Positions 1 through 9,014 of a stretch of DNA of 37,770 nucleotides are shown in pieces (position 1 is the stretch's first letter; each line of letters starts with the position of its first letter). Below the pieces are notes generated by a model. That model made no database searches and was not told the DNA's origin. It saw only the letters and a program-made list of their open reading frames with translations. The translations under genes and the position numbers were made by a program. The DNA lies in the NCBI GenBank assembly GCA_028288365.1, contig JAQBNU010000103.1, positions 1 through 37,770 on the forward strand. The letters are read 5' to 3'. The stretch is from Chitinophagaceae bacterium. Its GTDB lineage: Bacteria > Bacteroidota > Bacteroidia > Cytophagales > Cytophagaceae.

Positions 1-153
1 GACGAATGGTATCAGGCACTTGAAAAACTAATCGTTGATGCTGAACTGCGCAGGACAATGGGCAGACAAGCCAGAATACGGGTAGAAGAAAAATATTCCA
101 TACACGCCAACAGAGATACTTACCTGAACATATTGAATACACTTTTTTCTTAA
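1..153 (+). CDS. Glycosyltransferase, C-terminal fragment (partial)
   Basis: The window opens inside a reading frame that encodes 50 residues before a TAA at 151-153. The peptide has the helical C-terminal form common in GT4 glycosyltransferases: a stretch like 'LEKLIVDAELRRTMGRQARI', then 'VEEKYSIHAN' and a short terminal helix. In GT4 enzymes this final region packs back on the N-terminal Rossmann domain. The catalytic part lies outside the window, so substrate and family cannot be confirmed. It lies on the same strand as the two membrane proteins that follow, 82 bases upstream of the first, and probably belongs to the same polysaccharide locus. Confidence 0.6.
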   Translation, partial: DEWYQALEKLIVDAELRRTMGRQARIRVEEKYSIHANRDTYLNILNTLFS

Positions 154-235
154 TATTATCAATTAAGCGACAGAGTCACCAAACTCTCTCCATATATAGC
201 TGTAATGCAGTAATTTTATTAGATTACACATCTAT

Positions 236-1669
236 ATGAAATTTACAGAAAGGTATCGTGTTATACTTATGATATGCGCCGTGGGCCTAGCCCTTCGAAT
301 TCTTTATGCGCTGTTTTTTGCCCGGTACATTTCCCATACTTATTTCAATGTCGACGCGGTTTTTCAAAATGCCGGTGATTTCAGCGATTGGTTTCGTGCG
401 ATTAAAAACTGGGTGAAAACGGGTGAATATACTGTTGATCCCAACAATGCTAATGGCTATTTCAGCAGAATGCCAGGGTATGCACTATTTATAGGTTTGT
501 TCTATTATATTTTTAATGAACCTTATTATTTATATGCCATAGGGTATGCACAGATTCTTCTCGATAGCGCCGTCATTTTTTTCATATACCGTATATACAC
601 TCACTTATTTCCTCAGTCCAGGTATAAGTATATCGCTCCGATACTTTACGCCTTTAATCCTATCAATATTTTTTGGGCTCCCGTATTATTGTCTGAATCG
701 TTGTCGGTCTTTCTGATGATGTTGGCCATCTACCTTTACACATGCCATACACACAAGTATACTTTTTTTTACATAGGTCTTATCATAGGTTTTGATATCC
801 TGGTAAGACCGCAGCTAGGTATTTTTGCATTGGTCTTTTTTCTCGTACATGTTCTTTATGTGGTGCGTCATACTTGGGACATGAAAAAAACATATGCCTT
901 GGTTTTATTCTTATCCGGAATCTTTTTAACCTATGGTTTATGGCCTATTCGCAACTACGTATTCCATCAACGGGTAGTACTTACTCATGACATCAGCGGT
1001 ATTGAAATATGGGGACCAGACGTTTCTGCATATATGGAATACATTTATTCTATACAAACAAACTGGGAACCCCAAATGTCTCAGATTGTCACCAACCAAC
1101 CTTTTACTATCAATAAAAAAATAGCTTATGCTGTGCCAAGCGACTCTGCGGATTTAGCAAAAGCCATTTACTTATCCAAACATTGTGGCAGCGGTTTCAG
1201 CCACTGGCAAGGCTACTGGAAAGCATCTCTTTCAACGGATGGTTGTGATCAGGAGATTGTTTCTTTATTTAAAAAGCTACAACACCATCAGGTGACTTAT
1301 CGTCCTTTGCACTTCTGGCTCTTCCTTCCCTTACAGTCCCTTCAAAAATGTTTGTTTAAGATGGATGTCTATCCTTCTTCTAGCCGTGCTTTTTTCAGCC
1401 TTACCTCCATCGTCTTTTTATTTAGGTCTTTTATGATTCTGGCAGGTATTGCAGGTTCTGTATTCCTATTAAAAAGTGCTTACAACAATATGGTCACTGT
1501 TATTTTTATTTTCTTTATGGCCTGGTATCTGATACTGTGCTTTGGCCCTCCTCTTTATATGAGGAACATAGAAATTCGTTATCTCTTGCAAGCAGATACA
1601 GCCATGCTCATACCAGCCTCTTATTTTTTTAGTTCCATGTTAGAAAAATTAAATCCAACACGAACATGA
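236..1669 (+). CDS. Polytopic membrane glycosyltransferase, GT39/ArnT-like (GT-C fold)
   Basis: This 477-residue protein is highly hydrophobic, with roughly 9-11 predicted membrane segments. After the first segment, an outward loop carries acidic residues ('FNVDAVFQNAGDFSDW') and then 'FSRMPGYALFIGLFY', close to the R-x-P-G-Y-P motif of the PMT_2/ArnT group. GT-C enzymes of that group move a sugar from a polyprenyl-phosphate donor at the periplasmic face. The central part (about residues 250-370) is a soluble loop, as expected for an outer domain. Its stop overlaps the start of the next membrane protein (ATGA), so the two are translationally coupled. The ATG at 236 precedes the first membrane segment and is the natural start. 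GT-C class is likely; donor and acceptor are unknown. Confidence 0.6.
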   Translation: MKFTERYRVILMICAVGLALRILYALFFARYISHTYFNVDAVFQNAGDFSDWFRAIKNWVKTGEYTVDPNNANGYFSRMPGYALFIGLFYYIFNEPYYLYAIGYAQILLDSAVIFFIYRIYTHLFPQSRYKYIAPILYAFNPINIFWAPVLLSESLSVFLMMLAIYLYTCHTHKYTFFYIGLIIGFDILVRPQLGIFALVFFLVHVLYVVRHTWDMKKTYALVLFLSGIFLTYGLWPIRNYVFHQRVVLTHDISGIEIWGPDVSAYMEYIYSIQTNWEPQMSQIVTNQPFTINKKIAYAVPSDSADLAKAIYLSKHCGSGFSHWQGYWKASLSTDGCDQEIVSLFKKLQHHQVTYRPLHFWLFLPLQSLQKCLFKMDVYPSSSRAFFSLTSIVFLFRSFMILAGIAGSVFLLKSAYNNMVTVIFIFFMAWYLILCFGPPLYMRNIEIRYLLQADTAMLIPASYFFSSMLEKLNPTRT

Positions 1670-3087
1670 TTGCTTATCACTTCGGTATAAACGACATCCT
1701 ACTTACGCCTTTCTACCTGCTGATTGCATGTGCGGTGGCTTATATCCTTTCGCGTCAAATAAAGAACAAAGCCTTTCAACAGTATTTCATTACTGGTTTA
1801 TATTTAAAATTCGCAGGCGGTATTTTATTTGGTATTATATACGCCTTTGCTTACTATGGAGGAGACACACAATTATACTGGCAGTACAGTAAAGTCATCG
1901 GTAATGCATTATGGGATTCTCCCCTAGACTGGCTGAAGTTAATTTTTCATGCCTCTCCAGATAAGGACATCATGAAGTATGTTGCTAAAATCGGTTGGTA
2001 CAATGACCGTTCTGCTTATTTTGTATGTCAGATCGGAGGATTTATAGCGCCTTTTTGCTTTTCAACTTATTCTGCGATGACATTGGGTTTTGCTATCATT
2101 AGTTTCAATGGCTTATGGCATTTATTCCTAGTCTTTACCAACCTCTATCCTCACCTTCACAAGCAGATTGCCATCAGTCTATTTTATCTTCCTTCTCTGT
2201 TTTTTTGGGGATCCGGTGTCATGAAAGATCCATTGGTACTTGCGGGTCTGGGTTGGCTTATGTACGCTTTCTATTTTGGCTTAATCAAAAGAGAACGTAT
2301 CTATAAATGTATTCCTCTTGCTATCATCAGCCTTTACATTTTATTTTCTGTGAAAGCTTATGTGATTGCTTGTTTTTTCCCTCCTATGATTATTTGGCTT
2401 TACCTGTTGTACATTAAAAAGATTCGAAATGTCATTTTGAAAATCATGTTTTCAACCTTTGCCATATCGATTGTTTTATTTATGATCACTCAATTTTTTG
2501 ATGTGCTTCAGGAAAACACTGGTCATGATATCAACGATCTGCAAACCATCACCAAAAATATTGACATCACCAACCGCTGGATCTACACTTCAACCGGCAA
2601 AGACGGTTCCGCCTACAACATTGGAGCATCAAACGGTACCATACTAGGAACTTTGCAATTGGCTCCACAAGCCATCTTTCTTTCTTTATTCAGACCTTTG
2701 CTATGGGAGGTAAAAAACATTACCATGTTCTTATCTTCTTTAGAGAACACTTGGTTTTTGATCATGACCTTATACATGCTATATAAAGTAGGGCTCTTCA
2801 ATGTTATAAAAATAGTGGCAAATGATCCGACCATTATGTTTTGCTTCGTCTTCTCCCTCATCCTCTCTTTCATTACCGGCGTATCCAGTGGAAACTTCGG
2901 AACCCTTGTGCGGTATAAAATACCCATGATGCCATTTTACATCACTTCGATCTATGCCATTTTATATAAGTACAAGAGTAACAAAGCTGCGCAACAACAA
3001 CTTCGAACAGATAAAAATGGTCGTGCGCCGGTAACTTTATATCCGCATAAACAATTTGCCCCAAGGCCTACGCGAACTACTTTTTAA
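1666..3087 (+). CDS. Polytopic membrane protein, candidate polysaccharide polymerase
   Basis: The 473-residue protein has about ten hydrophobic segments and no soluble domain of recognisable family. The first third contains 'YGGDTQLYWQYS' and the middle has 'LFFWGSGVMKDPLVLAGLGW'. I associate this pattern with EpsG-like or O-antigen polymerase-like membrane proteins of Bacteroidota polysaccharide loci, but that is memory of a family pattern rather than a catalytic motif. The C-terminal 30 residues are basic and probably cytosolic. The start overlaps the upstream stop by 4 bases. The 3' end overlaps the convergent gene at 3077-4033 by 11 bases. Being a polytopic protein beside a flippase and many glycosyltransferases, it is the best candidate in the window for a Wzy-like polymerase. 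Confidence 0.45.
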   Translation: MIAYHFGINDILLTPFYLLIACAVAYILSRQIKNKAFQQYFITGLYLKFAGGILFGIIYAFAYYGGDTQLYWQYSKVIGNALWDSPLDWLKLIFHASPDKDIMKYVAKIGWYNDRSAYFVCQIGGFIAPFCFSTYSAMTLGFAIISFNGLWHLFLVFTNLYPHLHKQIAISLFYLPSLFFWGSGVMKDPLVLAGLGWLMYAFYFGLIKRERIYKCIPLAIISLYILFSVKAYVIACFFPPMIIWLYLLYIKKIRNVILKIMFSTFAISIVLFMITQFFDVLQENTGHDINDLQTITKNIDITNRWIYTSTGKDGSAYNIGASNGTILGTLQLAPQAIFLSLFRPLLWEVKNITMFLSSLENTWFLIMTLYMLYKVGLFNVIKIVANDPTIMFCFVFSLILSFITGVSSGNFGTLVRYKIPMMPFYITSIYAILYKYKSNKAAQQQLRTDKNGRAPVTLYPHKQFAPRPTRTTF

Positions 3088-4033
3088 GCGCCTGCATGAG
3101 CACCTCTCTCTTAAAATTAATTTCAGGAATGGTCAGGTGTATTGCTTCAAAAGTAGGTTGTAAGATCTCTCCGTTTAGAAATTGCGTAAACGATTTCTTC
3201 AAGAAAGGATTATTTTGATTTGCTGTTTTGAGAAGCAACTGCTGAATGAATTCATTGTCGGTGAAGTTGTTTTTTTGCAAGATGTAGCAGAAGTTGTGGT
3301 AATAATTTCCCGCTGAGCCTTCTTTGTAATTCACTCGATCCTTCAACACGATAATCTTCCCATTTTTAGGAAAAAAATCAAAATTTTCAATGACGTTCAA
3401 GTTCAATGATTTTGAAAAACCAAATTTTACTAACAGTGCTTTAACCAAGGATTTATTATTTTGAAAAAGACTACTCTTTTTGATTCTTTCAATAAAACCT
3501 AAGCGTTTGTTGCTGCTCCACAAAGCATAGGTAACGGAAAAGTCTTCCGGATAAAAAACAACGTGTGGCGTATTGACTTCTATGAACTCTATGTTATACA
3601 AATGATTGTGATAGGCTTTATCAATATCAAGTGTAACAGATTGATCCTTGTTTATTTTATGATTATTCTTAAACAATATAGAGCTATAGCCGGGACCAAT
3701 AGGAGCAATGGAAGTTAACAATAAATTGCCGTGGTGGTGAATACTCTGGTGTGTCGTTTCTGTATCCGCATCAGGTAGCGGCATCCAACAATGTGCAATG
3801 AAAGAATAATCGATCGTTGTATCTATTTCCAAAGCGATGACAGGATTGATTCTTTTCTTCAAATGAAAATCCGGACTTACCATGTTCTTTTTAAGGATCT
3901 CATGGAAAACCGTTGTGTCTCTTGCCATTTCTTCCAAGATGGCTCTGCTCTTTTGATGTGCCTCATAATTGGAAGCAGATTGAGCAAACGCTTGTCTGAT
4001 GCGCTGAGTGTATTGATTAAGAGCCATAGTCAT
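3077..4033 (-). CDS. Unrecognised protein, possible cupin-like fold
   Basis: I do not recognise this 318-residue soluble protein. Around residues 93-120 it has a His-rich strand ('HQSIHHHGNLLLTSIAPIGP') followed by 'GYSSILFK', and 45-50 residues later 'NTPHVVFYPEDFSVTYALWS'. Clustered histidines, a Gly-Pro turn and a later His before a beta-strand recall the two conserved motifs of cupins, so a metal-binding beta-barrel is possible; this is inference. It has no signal peptide or membrane segment. Its start overlaps the stop of the FkbM gene by one base (TAATG), so it is the last gene of the long minus-strand operon. Met1 and Met3 are both possible starts. It may be a sugar-modifying enzyme or an accessory oxygenase. 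Confidence 0.5.
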   Translation of the reverse strand: MTMALNQYTQRIRQAFAQSASNYEAHQKSRAILEEMARDTTVFHEILKKNMVSPDFHLKKRINPVIALEIDTTIDYSFIAHCWMPLPDADTETTHQSIHHHGNLLLTSIAPIGPGYSSILFKNNHKINKDQSVTLDIDKAYHNHLYNIEFIEVNTPHVVFYPEDFSVTYALWSSNKRLGFIERIKKSSLFQNNKSLVKALLVKFGFSKSLNLNVIENFDFFPKNGKIIVLKDRVNYKEGSAGNYYHNFCYILQKNNFTDNEFIQQLLLKTANQNNPFLKKSFTQFLNGEILQPTFEAIHLTIPEINFKREVLMQALKK

Positions 4034-4863
4034 TAAGAAATAATGGAACTAAAATCAGTTTTTCTATCCCGATGAATCAGGATATAATTACTTTCTACAT
4101 AATCCTTTTCATAGGATATTAATTTTCCTTGCGCCGTATCGTATACGAACGTATCGTAGTTCAACGAATGGATTAAATTTTTCATTTCCTGTTTTGCAAT
4201 ACCAAACCCTTTAAGAAAAAAAGGATTTATTTCCAACAACACGACCGGTTTATGAACAGCCAGTATTTTAGTCATTCCTTTCAATGCAAAAAGCTCTGCA
4301 CCTTCTATATCCATTTTAATATAAGAAAGTTTCTTCAGTTTCTTCTCAAGAAAAGTATCGAGGTCAACTACCTGGCAATTGAACACTTGGTTTTTATGGA
4401 ATTTATAGTGCTGCTCTTTACCTTCTAATTCATTGTTGCGCTCTGACATATGTGCCTGACCACTACTGAATGCGCCGAAGTCAACAACGGGAATAGAAAA
4501 TGTTTTGATTTCCGTATGTTGTCCGACACCTAAATTATACAACTCTACATTGCGCAGTTTATAATGATCAACAATCATTTTGCAGACCTTGTAGGTAAAA
4601 GGAATTGGTTCGAAGGCATATACTTTTTTACTTAGTCTCGCCATCCGTTCTGTATGATAAGCAAAATTAGCACCTATGTCTATGGATTCCGCATCGTCTT
4701 TACAAAAGTGATTCAATAGAACCATTTCCGCCTCTTCTACCAAGCGATGGTCGATGTCTTTTATTTTCGCTTTGTATTGAAACCATACGTATAAATTTTT
4801 GCCAAATAATTTAAACAAAATGGGTTTCAAAAAATCTCTAATCGGTGAATGTACAGATGCCAT
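4033..4863 (-). CDS. FkbM-family SAM-dependent methyltransferase
   Basis: The 276-residue protein shows the FkbM signature: a SAM-binding motif I near residue 60 ('ESIDIGANFAYHTERMA'), a following acidic strand ('KKVYAFEPIPFTYKVC'), and near residue 180 'LSYIKMDIEGAELFALKGM', the diagnostic 'K-x-D-x-E-G-x-E' block. FkbM proteins usually O-methylate hydroxyls of sugars or polyketides using S-adenosylmethionine. Within this operon a cytosolic sugar O-methyltransferase role is likely. It is 26 bases downstream of the GT4 gene and overlaps the next gene by one base. The short basic N-terminus ('SPIRDFLKPILFKLFGKNLY') may be an amphipathic membrane-contact helix. Confidence 0.8.
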   Translation of the reverse strand: MASVHSPIRDFLKPILFKLFGKNLYVWFQYKAKIKDIDHRLVEEAEMVLLNHFCKDDAESIDIGANFAYHTERMARLSKKVYAFEPIPFTYKVCKMIVDHYKLRNVELYNLGVGQHTEIKTFSIPVVDFGAFSSGQAHMSERNNELEGKEQHYKFHKNQVFNCQVVDLDTFLEKKLKKLSYIKMDIEGAELFALKGMTKILAVHKPVVLLEINPFFLKGFGIAKQEMKNLIHSLNYDTFVYDTAQGKLISYEKDYVESNYILIHRDRKTDFSSIIS

Positions 4864-4889
4864 ATATATTTATTTAGCGCTTAATCAAT

Positions 4890-6128
4890 TTAAGATTCTA
4901 ATATCAATCTATAACTATATTCGTACGTGTTTAGTGCCTCATTTAAATCATAATATTTTCTACTCTTGTTTCTGATCTCTTCAGGATTTTTTGCCAGGAT
5001 CTCAGGCAAGGCTGTCACCACTCGTTGGTAAGATAGCTGATCAAAGCCTTCTAAGATAATGCCGGCAGATGTTTCCTTCATCATCTGTTCCACATCTCCT
5101 ATGGATTTATTTGAAACCACTGGAATGCCCATGGCCAAAAGCTCTCCGATTTTGGTCGGTGAACTGGCAATCTTCGAATAAGCCGGTTTGATAAAAGACA
5201 AACTAAAATCTGCTGCCTTAGACAAATAAGGAACATCTTCCCTCATAGCAAAAGAAAGGATGAAATCTTCCGCTTTTAAATTGAATTTATAAATAGCTGT
5301 GTATACTATATTTTTATCATCTGGCGTAAGCATTAGAAATTTTGCATCCGGATACGTTTTTTTTAGCTCTTTAAAAAAATCCAACATTTCATCCAACATA
5401 TACCATGTACCCAAAGAACCAAGGTAACTCACCACAAGTGAAGAGGATGGTATATTCAATTTTTCCCGTGCCTTTTGTTTTTGATCGTGATCCGATAAAG
5501 TAAACCATTCGAAATCTGCACTGCAAGAGACAACTGTTACAGGTACAGATTTTTTGTACGAAGGCCAGGACATCAATTCTTTCTTCCCAGCTTCGGTTAA
5601 TACAATGATGTGATCGGAATTTTGAATGAACTGTGCTTCTTTATTTTTATAATATTTATACGCCCAGCGGAATAAGAAGATTTCCTTATTCCAAAGCCCA
5701 CCATCTACGCGCTCATCCACCCAGAAGCCACGCATGTCGAATAATACCTTTACTCCAAATTTTTTCTTTAGCCAAAGTCCTATCTCTATCGCTATGTAAC
5801 TGCGGCAATGAATCAAATCAAAATTTTTTTCTTTGTATAACTTCAAAGCCTTTTGCTTCAATTGATAGATATCATAAAACTTTGCCAGAATCGGTGGGCG
5901 CTTATGAAAAAAAACTGTTTGCCAATCAATACGATGTAACTTGCATTTATCTTCTATAATGGAACGGTATTTTTGAAATCTATTTTTCTTTTCACAACTC
6001 AATAAGGTAAACCGATAACCCATCTTACTCAATCCCGACACATAAGGCAAGATCTGTGACTGGCCCAGTGGGTCTGTCATTCCATCGTACGATATGAAAA
6101 GGATATTTTTACGATCAGACGGATTCAT
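4890..6128 (-). CDS. Glycosyltransferase family 4 protein
   Basis: The 412 residues match the two-domain GT-B layout. The N-terminal domain begins 'NILFISYDGMTDPLGQSQIL', a pattern typical of polysaccharide GT4 enzymes, with 'GLSKMGYRFTLLSCEKK' forming the first helix and strand. 'LFDMRGFWVDERVDGG' sits near residue 130. The C-terminal nucleotide-sugar domain has 'VVSYLGSLGTWY' and the donor-site block 'PTKIGELLAMGIPVVSN' near residue 325, which holds the E of the E-x7-E region. It transfers a sugar from a nucleotide donor to the growing lipid-linked glycan at the cytosolic membrane face. It is mid-operon, between an asparagine-synthase-like gene and the FkbM methyltransferase. Confidence 0.88.
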   Translation of the reverse strand: MNPSDRKNILFISYDGMTDPLGQSQILPYVSGLSKMGYRFTLLSCEKKNRFQKYRSIIEDKCKLHRIDWQTVFFHKRPPILAKFYDIYQLKQKALKLYKEKNFDLIHCRSYIAIEIGLWLKKKFGVKVLFDMRGFWVDERVDGGLWNKEIFLFRWAYKYYKNKEAQFIQNSDHIIVLTEAGKKELMSWPSYKKSVPVTVVSCSADFEWFTLSDHDQKQKAREKLNIPSSSLVVSYLGSLGTWYMLDEMLDFFKELKKTYPDAKFLMLTPDDKNIVYTAIYKFNLKAEDFILSFAMREDVPYLSKAADFSLSFIKPAYSKIASSPTKIGELLAMGIPVVSNKSIGDVEQMMKETSAGIILEGFDQLSYQRVVTALPEILAKNPEEIRNKSRKYYDLNEALNTYEYSYRLILES

Positions 6129-6174
6129 TTCTAAATTATAAAATGATAAATGTTTCAGTATGCTTTATCGGGAA

Positions 6175-8031
6175 TTAAACGTTAATATGATTTTTATGCA
6201 ACCACTTTTGCAGGATGATCATGAGCCAAACTCTATTGGACAGGTATTCTTCCCCCGCCATATATCTTTGTACCAATGACTGCACAACCTTTAGGTTCAG
6301 CACCTGGTATTTTAAAATCTGTTCTTCGCTTAAATATTTATCCATTAAAAACTTCAGGTCACAACTCAACCATTTACTAAGCGGTATCCCGAATCCCCAC
6401 TTGGGTCTATCGAAATATGTTTTAGGAACATATTCGTACAATACTTCTTTTAGAATATATTTTTCAATACCCTTTTTGTATTTAAATGACTGAGATAAAT
6501 TCAATGCAAATTCTACCAATCTATAATCTAACAAGGGCTCTCGAGCTTCAATAGAATTATACATAGTGGTTCTATCCACTTTCACCAATAAATCGTCCTT
6601 CAGGTAATGCGTCAAATCGAAAAATGCCTGCTGTTCTTTAGGAGTAAGCCTACGATTCATCTTTGCTTCATCAATCCATTTACCAGGATTGTAGAGCTTA
6701 TGGTGCATGAGTAGATCTGACAATTCTGTTTCTGAAAAATAATATTGTTCCTGTGAATAAATGTGACTTCTAAGATCAGTGGCTGAATTATAATTTAATA
6801 CCTGTGCAATGCGTTTGAAACGATTGTTACCCGTAGCATTTAATGTTGCTGCAATTGCTTTTCGAAATGAATATATTCCTTTATTAGAAAAACGTTCGGC
6901 CCAACTGTAAGCGCCGTAACCCATGAATAGCTCATCACCACCATCACCAGTCAAAACCATTTTTACTTTTTGCGAAGACATCTTACTCACCAAATAAGTA
7001 GGCAGGGCAGAACTATCCGCGAAAGGTTCATCAAATTGCTCCATGATTTCTTCGATAGATTCCATGGCGTCTTTTTCAGAAACTATAATTTGTTCATGGT
7101 CCGTCTTAAGATAAGAGGCCACTTTTTGAGCGTATATGGTTTCATTTAATTTGAACTCTTTGAAACCGATGGAAAATGTTTTTAATGGAGTCGATGATTG
7201 CTCCTGAGCAATCGCCGTCACTAAACTAGAGTCCGTACCGCCGCTCAAAAAAGTACCGAATGGCACATCGCTGATCATACGGTATCGAATGGAACTTTGC
7301 AATAACTCTTTCAGTTGTTGTTTGGCCGTTGCATAATTATCAATGACTTTATCTTCCACTTTATCTTCAGGTCTCCAATACGAATGGATGTCTATGCCCT
7401 GTCGACTCACCCATGCGTATGAACCCGCAGGAAATTTCGTTATTTCATTGTAGATGGAATGCGGTTGCGGAATATAGGCCAGATGCAAAAACAGTCCTAC
7501 CGCCTTCTTGTCTATTGTAAGCTTACTGGCTATGCGGTCCAGTGCAGTCAATGCCTTCAGCTCGGAGGCAAATAATATTTCTTTTCCGGATTGGTAGACA
7601 AATAAGGGCTTCACTCCCAGGCGATCTCTGCACAAGAAAATCTCCTCTTTATTTATATCATAAATGGCAAAAGAAAACATGCCGTTGAATTCGTGTACAC
7701 ACTCTTTTCCTAGAAGTGCAAACAGCTCGACGATTACTTCCGTATCGCTGGTAGTAGAAAGCTGAAGCTTATATTTAGTTGCCAGTTCCTGGTAATTGTA
7801 AACCTCTCCATTGAAGACGATCACAAAATTTTTACACCTGGAATAAAAGGGTTGATTGGCAGAAGAGGAAAGGTCGAGGATGCTTAATCTGCGGTGACCA
7901 AGAAAAATATTTTTTGCAGAATTACTATAGTAGCCACCTGCGTCAGGACCACGATGGTACAAGGTGTCCGTCAACATCTTTACTTGTTCTTCTGTACATG
8001 TCTCCGATATAACCCCTACTATTCCACACAT
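6175..8031 (-). CDS. asnB: Asparagine synthase-like glutamine amidotransferase (first copy)
   Basis: This 618-residue class II amidotransferase begins 'MCGIVGVIS', leaving Cys2 as the N-terminal glutaminase nucleophile after Met removal. It has 'YHRGPDAGGYYS' and 'GHRRLSILDLSSSANQPF' in the glutaminase domain, then the synthase domain with the ATP pyrophosphatase loop 'SGGTDSSLV' near residue 265 and 'LTGDGGDELFMGYG' near residue 358. The family makes asparagine from aspartate, glutamine and ATP, but copies inside polysaccharide loci are thought to amidate sugar carboxyls or have unknown acceptors. It lies 5 bases after a methyltransferase gene. Catalytic residues look complete. The asnB symbol indicates family, not a proven asparagine role. 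Confidence 0.85.
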   Translation of the reverse strand: MCGIVGVISETCTEEQVKMLTDTLYHRGPDAGGYYSNSAKNIFLGHRRLSILDLSSSANQPFYSRCKNFVIVFNGEVYNYQELATKYKLQLSTTSDTEVIVELFALLGKECVHEFNGMFSFAIYDINKEEIFLCRDRLGVKPLFVYQSGKEILFASELKALTALDRIASKLTIDKKAVGLFLHLAYIPQPHSIYNEITKFPAGSYAWVSRQGIDIHSYWRPEDKVEDKVIDNYATAKQQLKELLQSSIRYRMISDVPFGTFLSGGTDSSLVTAIAQEQSSTPLKTFSIGFKEFKLNETIYAQKVASYLKTDHEQIIVSEKDAMESIEEIMEQFDEPFADSSALPTYLVSKMSSQKVKMVLTGDGGDELFMGYGAYSWAERFSNKGIYSFRKAIAATLNATGNNRFKRIAQVLNYNSATDLRSHIYSQEQYYFSETELSDLLMHHKLYNPGKWIDEAKMNRRLTPKEQQAFFDLTHYLKDDLLVKVDRTTMYNSIEAREPLLDYRLVEFALNLSQSFKYKKGIEKYILKEVLYEYVPKTYFDRPKWGFGIPLSKWLSCDLKFLMDKYLSEEQILKYQVLNLKVVQSLVQRYMAGEEYLSNRVWLMIILQKWLHKNHINV

Positions 8032-8036
8032 ATTTG

Positions 8037-8996
8037 TTATTTTATTCCTCTGACAACGGCGGTTTGCAATGTTCCGCCATAAGAAATGAATTCTCCTTTC
8101 ACCTGATGAAGTCCGCGTTCCTTAAACCAGCGTACAACAGTAGCAATTTTTTGCGGATTATCGTATTCAGGTGAAAACATATCGAAGGTATCGAGTATTA
8201 CCCAGTTCCTTAATTCTTCTTTTGACAGACTAGCAGGAAAAGTATTTTTAATATCGCAGATCGGGATGAAACGTGTTAGAAAACCCAGCTTCAGTTTGTA
8301 TAACCATTGATACGCAGCAATCATAGCATCGGCACGCTTCTCAATGCGTTGAAGCAATTGTTCATTGCTCATCTTTTTTGTCCAGGGTCTTAACAAATAT
8401 TTTGCATGTACTTTTGTCCACCACCCTTTAATGGGATAAAAATCGACGATGATTTCTCCACCCGGTTTTGCTTTATCGATCAACGCGTTTACTGATTTTT
8501 TAAAATCAGGTGTATGTTGCAACACTCCGAAGCAAAACACTTTGTCAAAAGAATTATCCTTGAAAGGCATTTCATAAATGCTTGCCTGAAACAATTTAAG
8601 TCGATCAGACTTTCCATTGTTTTTGTAGTTGACTTCTACAGCAGAGGAATAGTCAAGGCTGTAGAGCGATGCTTTTGTTTTATTCAATACGATCTCTGAA
8701 AATCTACCTGCACCACACCCTACTTCCAACATAGAACGACCCGACAGATCCTCCTTGTCCCATCCTGTTGATTTAAAGAAACGATCTTCAGTCAGGTCAA
8801 TATTATTGGTTTCATCCAATTGTGTCTTTTGAAACTTGTGCCATTGAAAACCAAAGTTGTCGGTATAATTTGGTTGATTCACAATTTTGTAAACGCCCTC
8901 TATCTTTAAGAATTCGTTGCCGGAAGAATCCACCAATTTTTGTCCCTGCTCGGAAAGTGGTTGTTGATTATAGGGGTTTACTAAGACAGGTTCCAT
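8037..8996 (-). CDS. Class I SAM-dependent methyltransferase
   Basis: In this 319-residue protein the first 50 residues ('VNPYNQQPLSEQGQKLVDS') resemble the small Trm112-like head found on some methyltransferases, but the zinc cysteines are absent. The catalytic domain starts near residue 85 with 'SMLEVGCGAGRFSEIVL' (motif I), followed by an acidic strand ('LYSLDYSSAV') and 'FDKVFCFGVLQHTPDFKKSV' (motifs II/III, Methyltransf_11 type). The last third is a helical extension. It probably methylates a sugar or a small intermediate of the glycan pathway. It lies between the nucleotidyltransferase and asnB with gaps of 18 and 5 bases, clearly co-transcribed. The acceptor is unknown. Confidence 0.8.
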   Translation of the reverse strand: MEPVLVNPYNQQPLSEQGQKLVDSSGNEFLKIEGVYKIVNQPNYTDNFGFQWHKFQKTQLDETNNIDLTEDRFFKSTGWDKEDLSGRSMLEVGCGAGRFSEIVLNKTKASLYSLDYSSAVEVNYKNNGKSDRLKLFQASIYEMPFKDNSFDKVFCFGVLQHTPDFKKSVNALIDKAKPGGEIIVDFYPIKGWWTKVHAKYLLRPWTKKMSNEQLLQRIEKRADAMIAAYQWLYKLKLGFLTRFIPICDIKNTFPASLSKEELRNWVILDTFDMFSPEYDNPQKIATVVRWFKERGLHQVKGEFISYGGTLQTAVVRGIK

Positions 8997-9014
8997 TGTA
9001 AGATGAATCGTTTA

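Noticed and set aside
2613-2927. 104-codon minus-strand open frame
   Set aside because: It is antisense inside the membrane-protein gene and looks like a shadow of its codon pattern.
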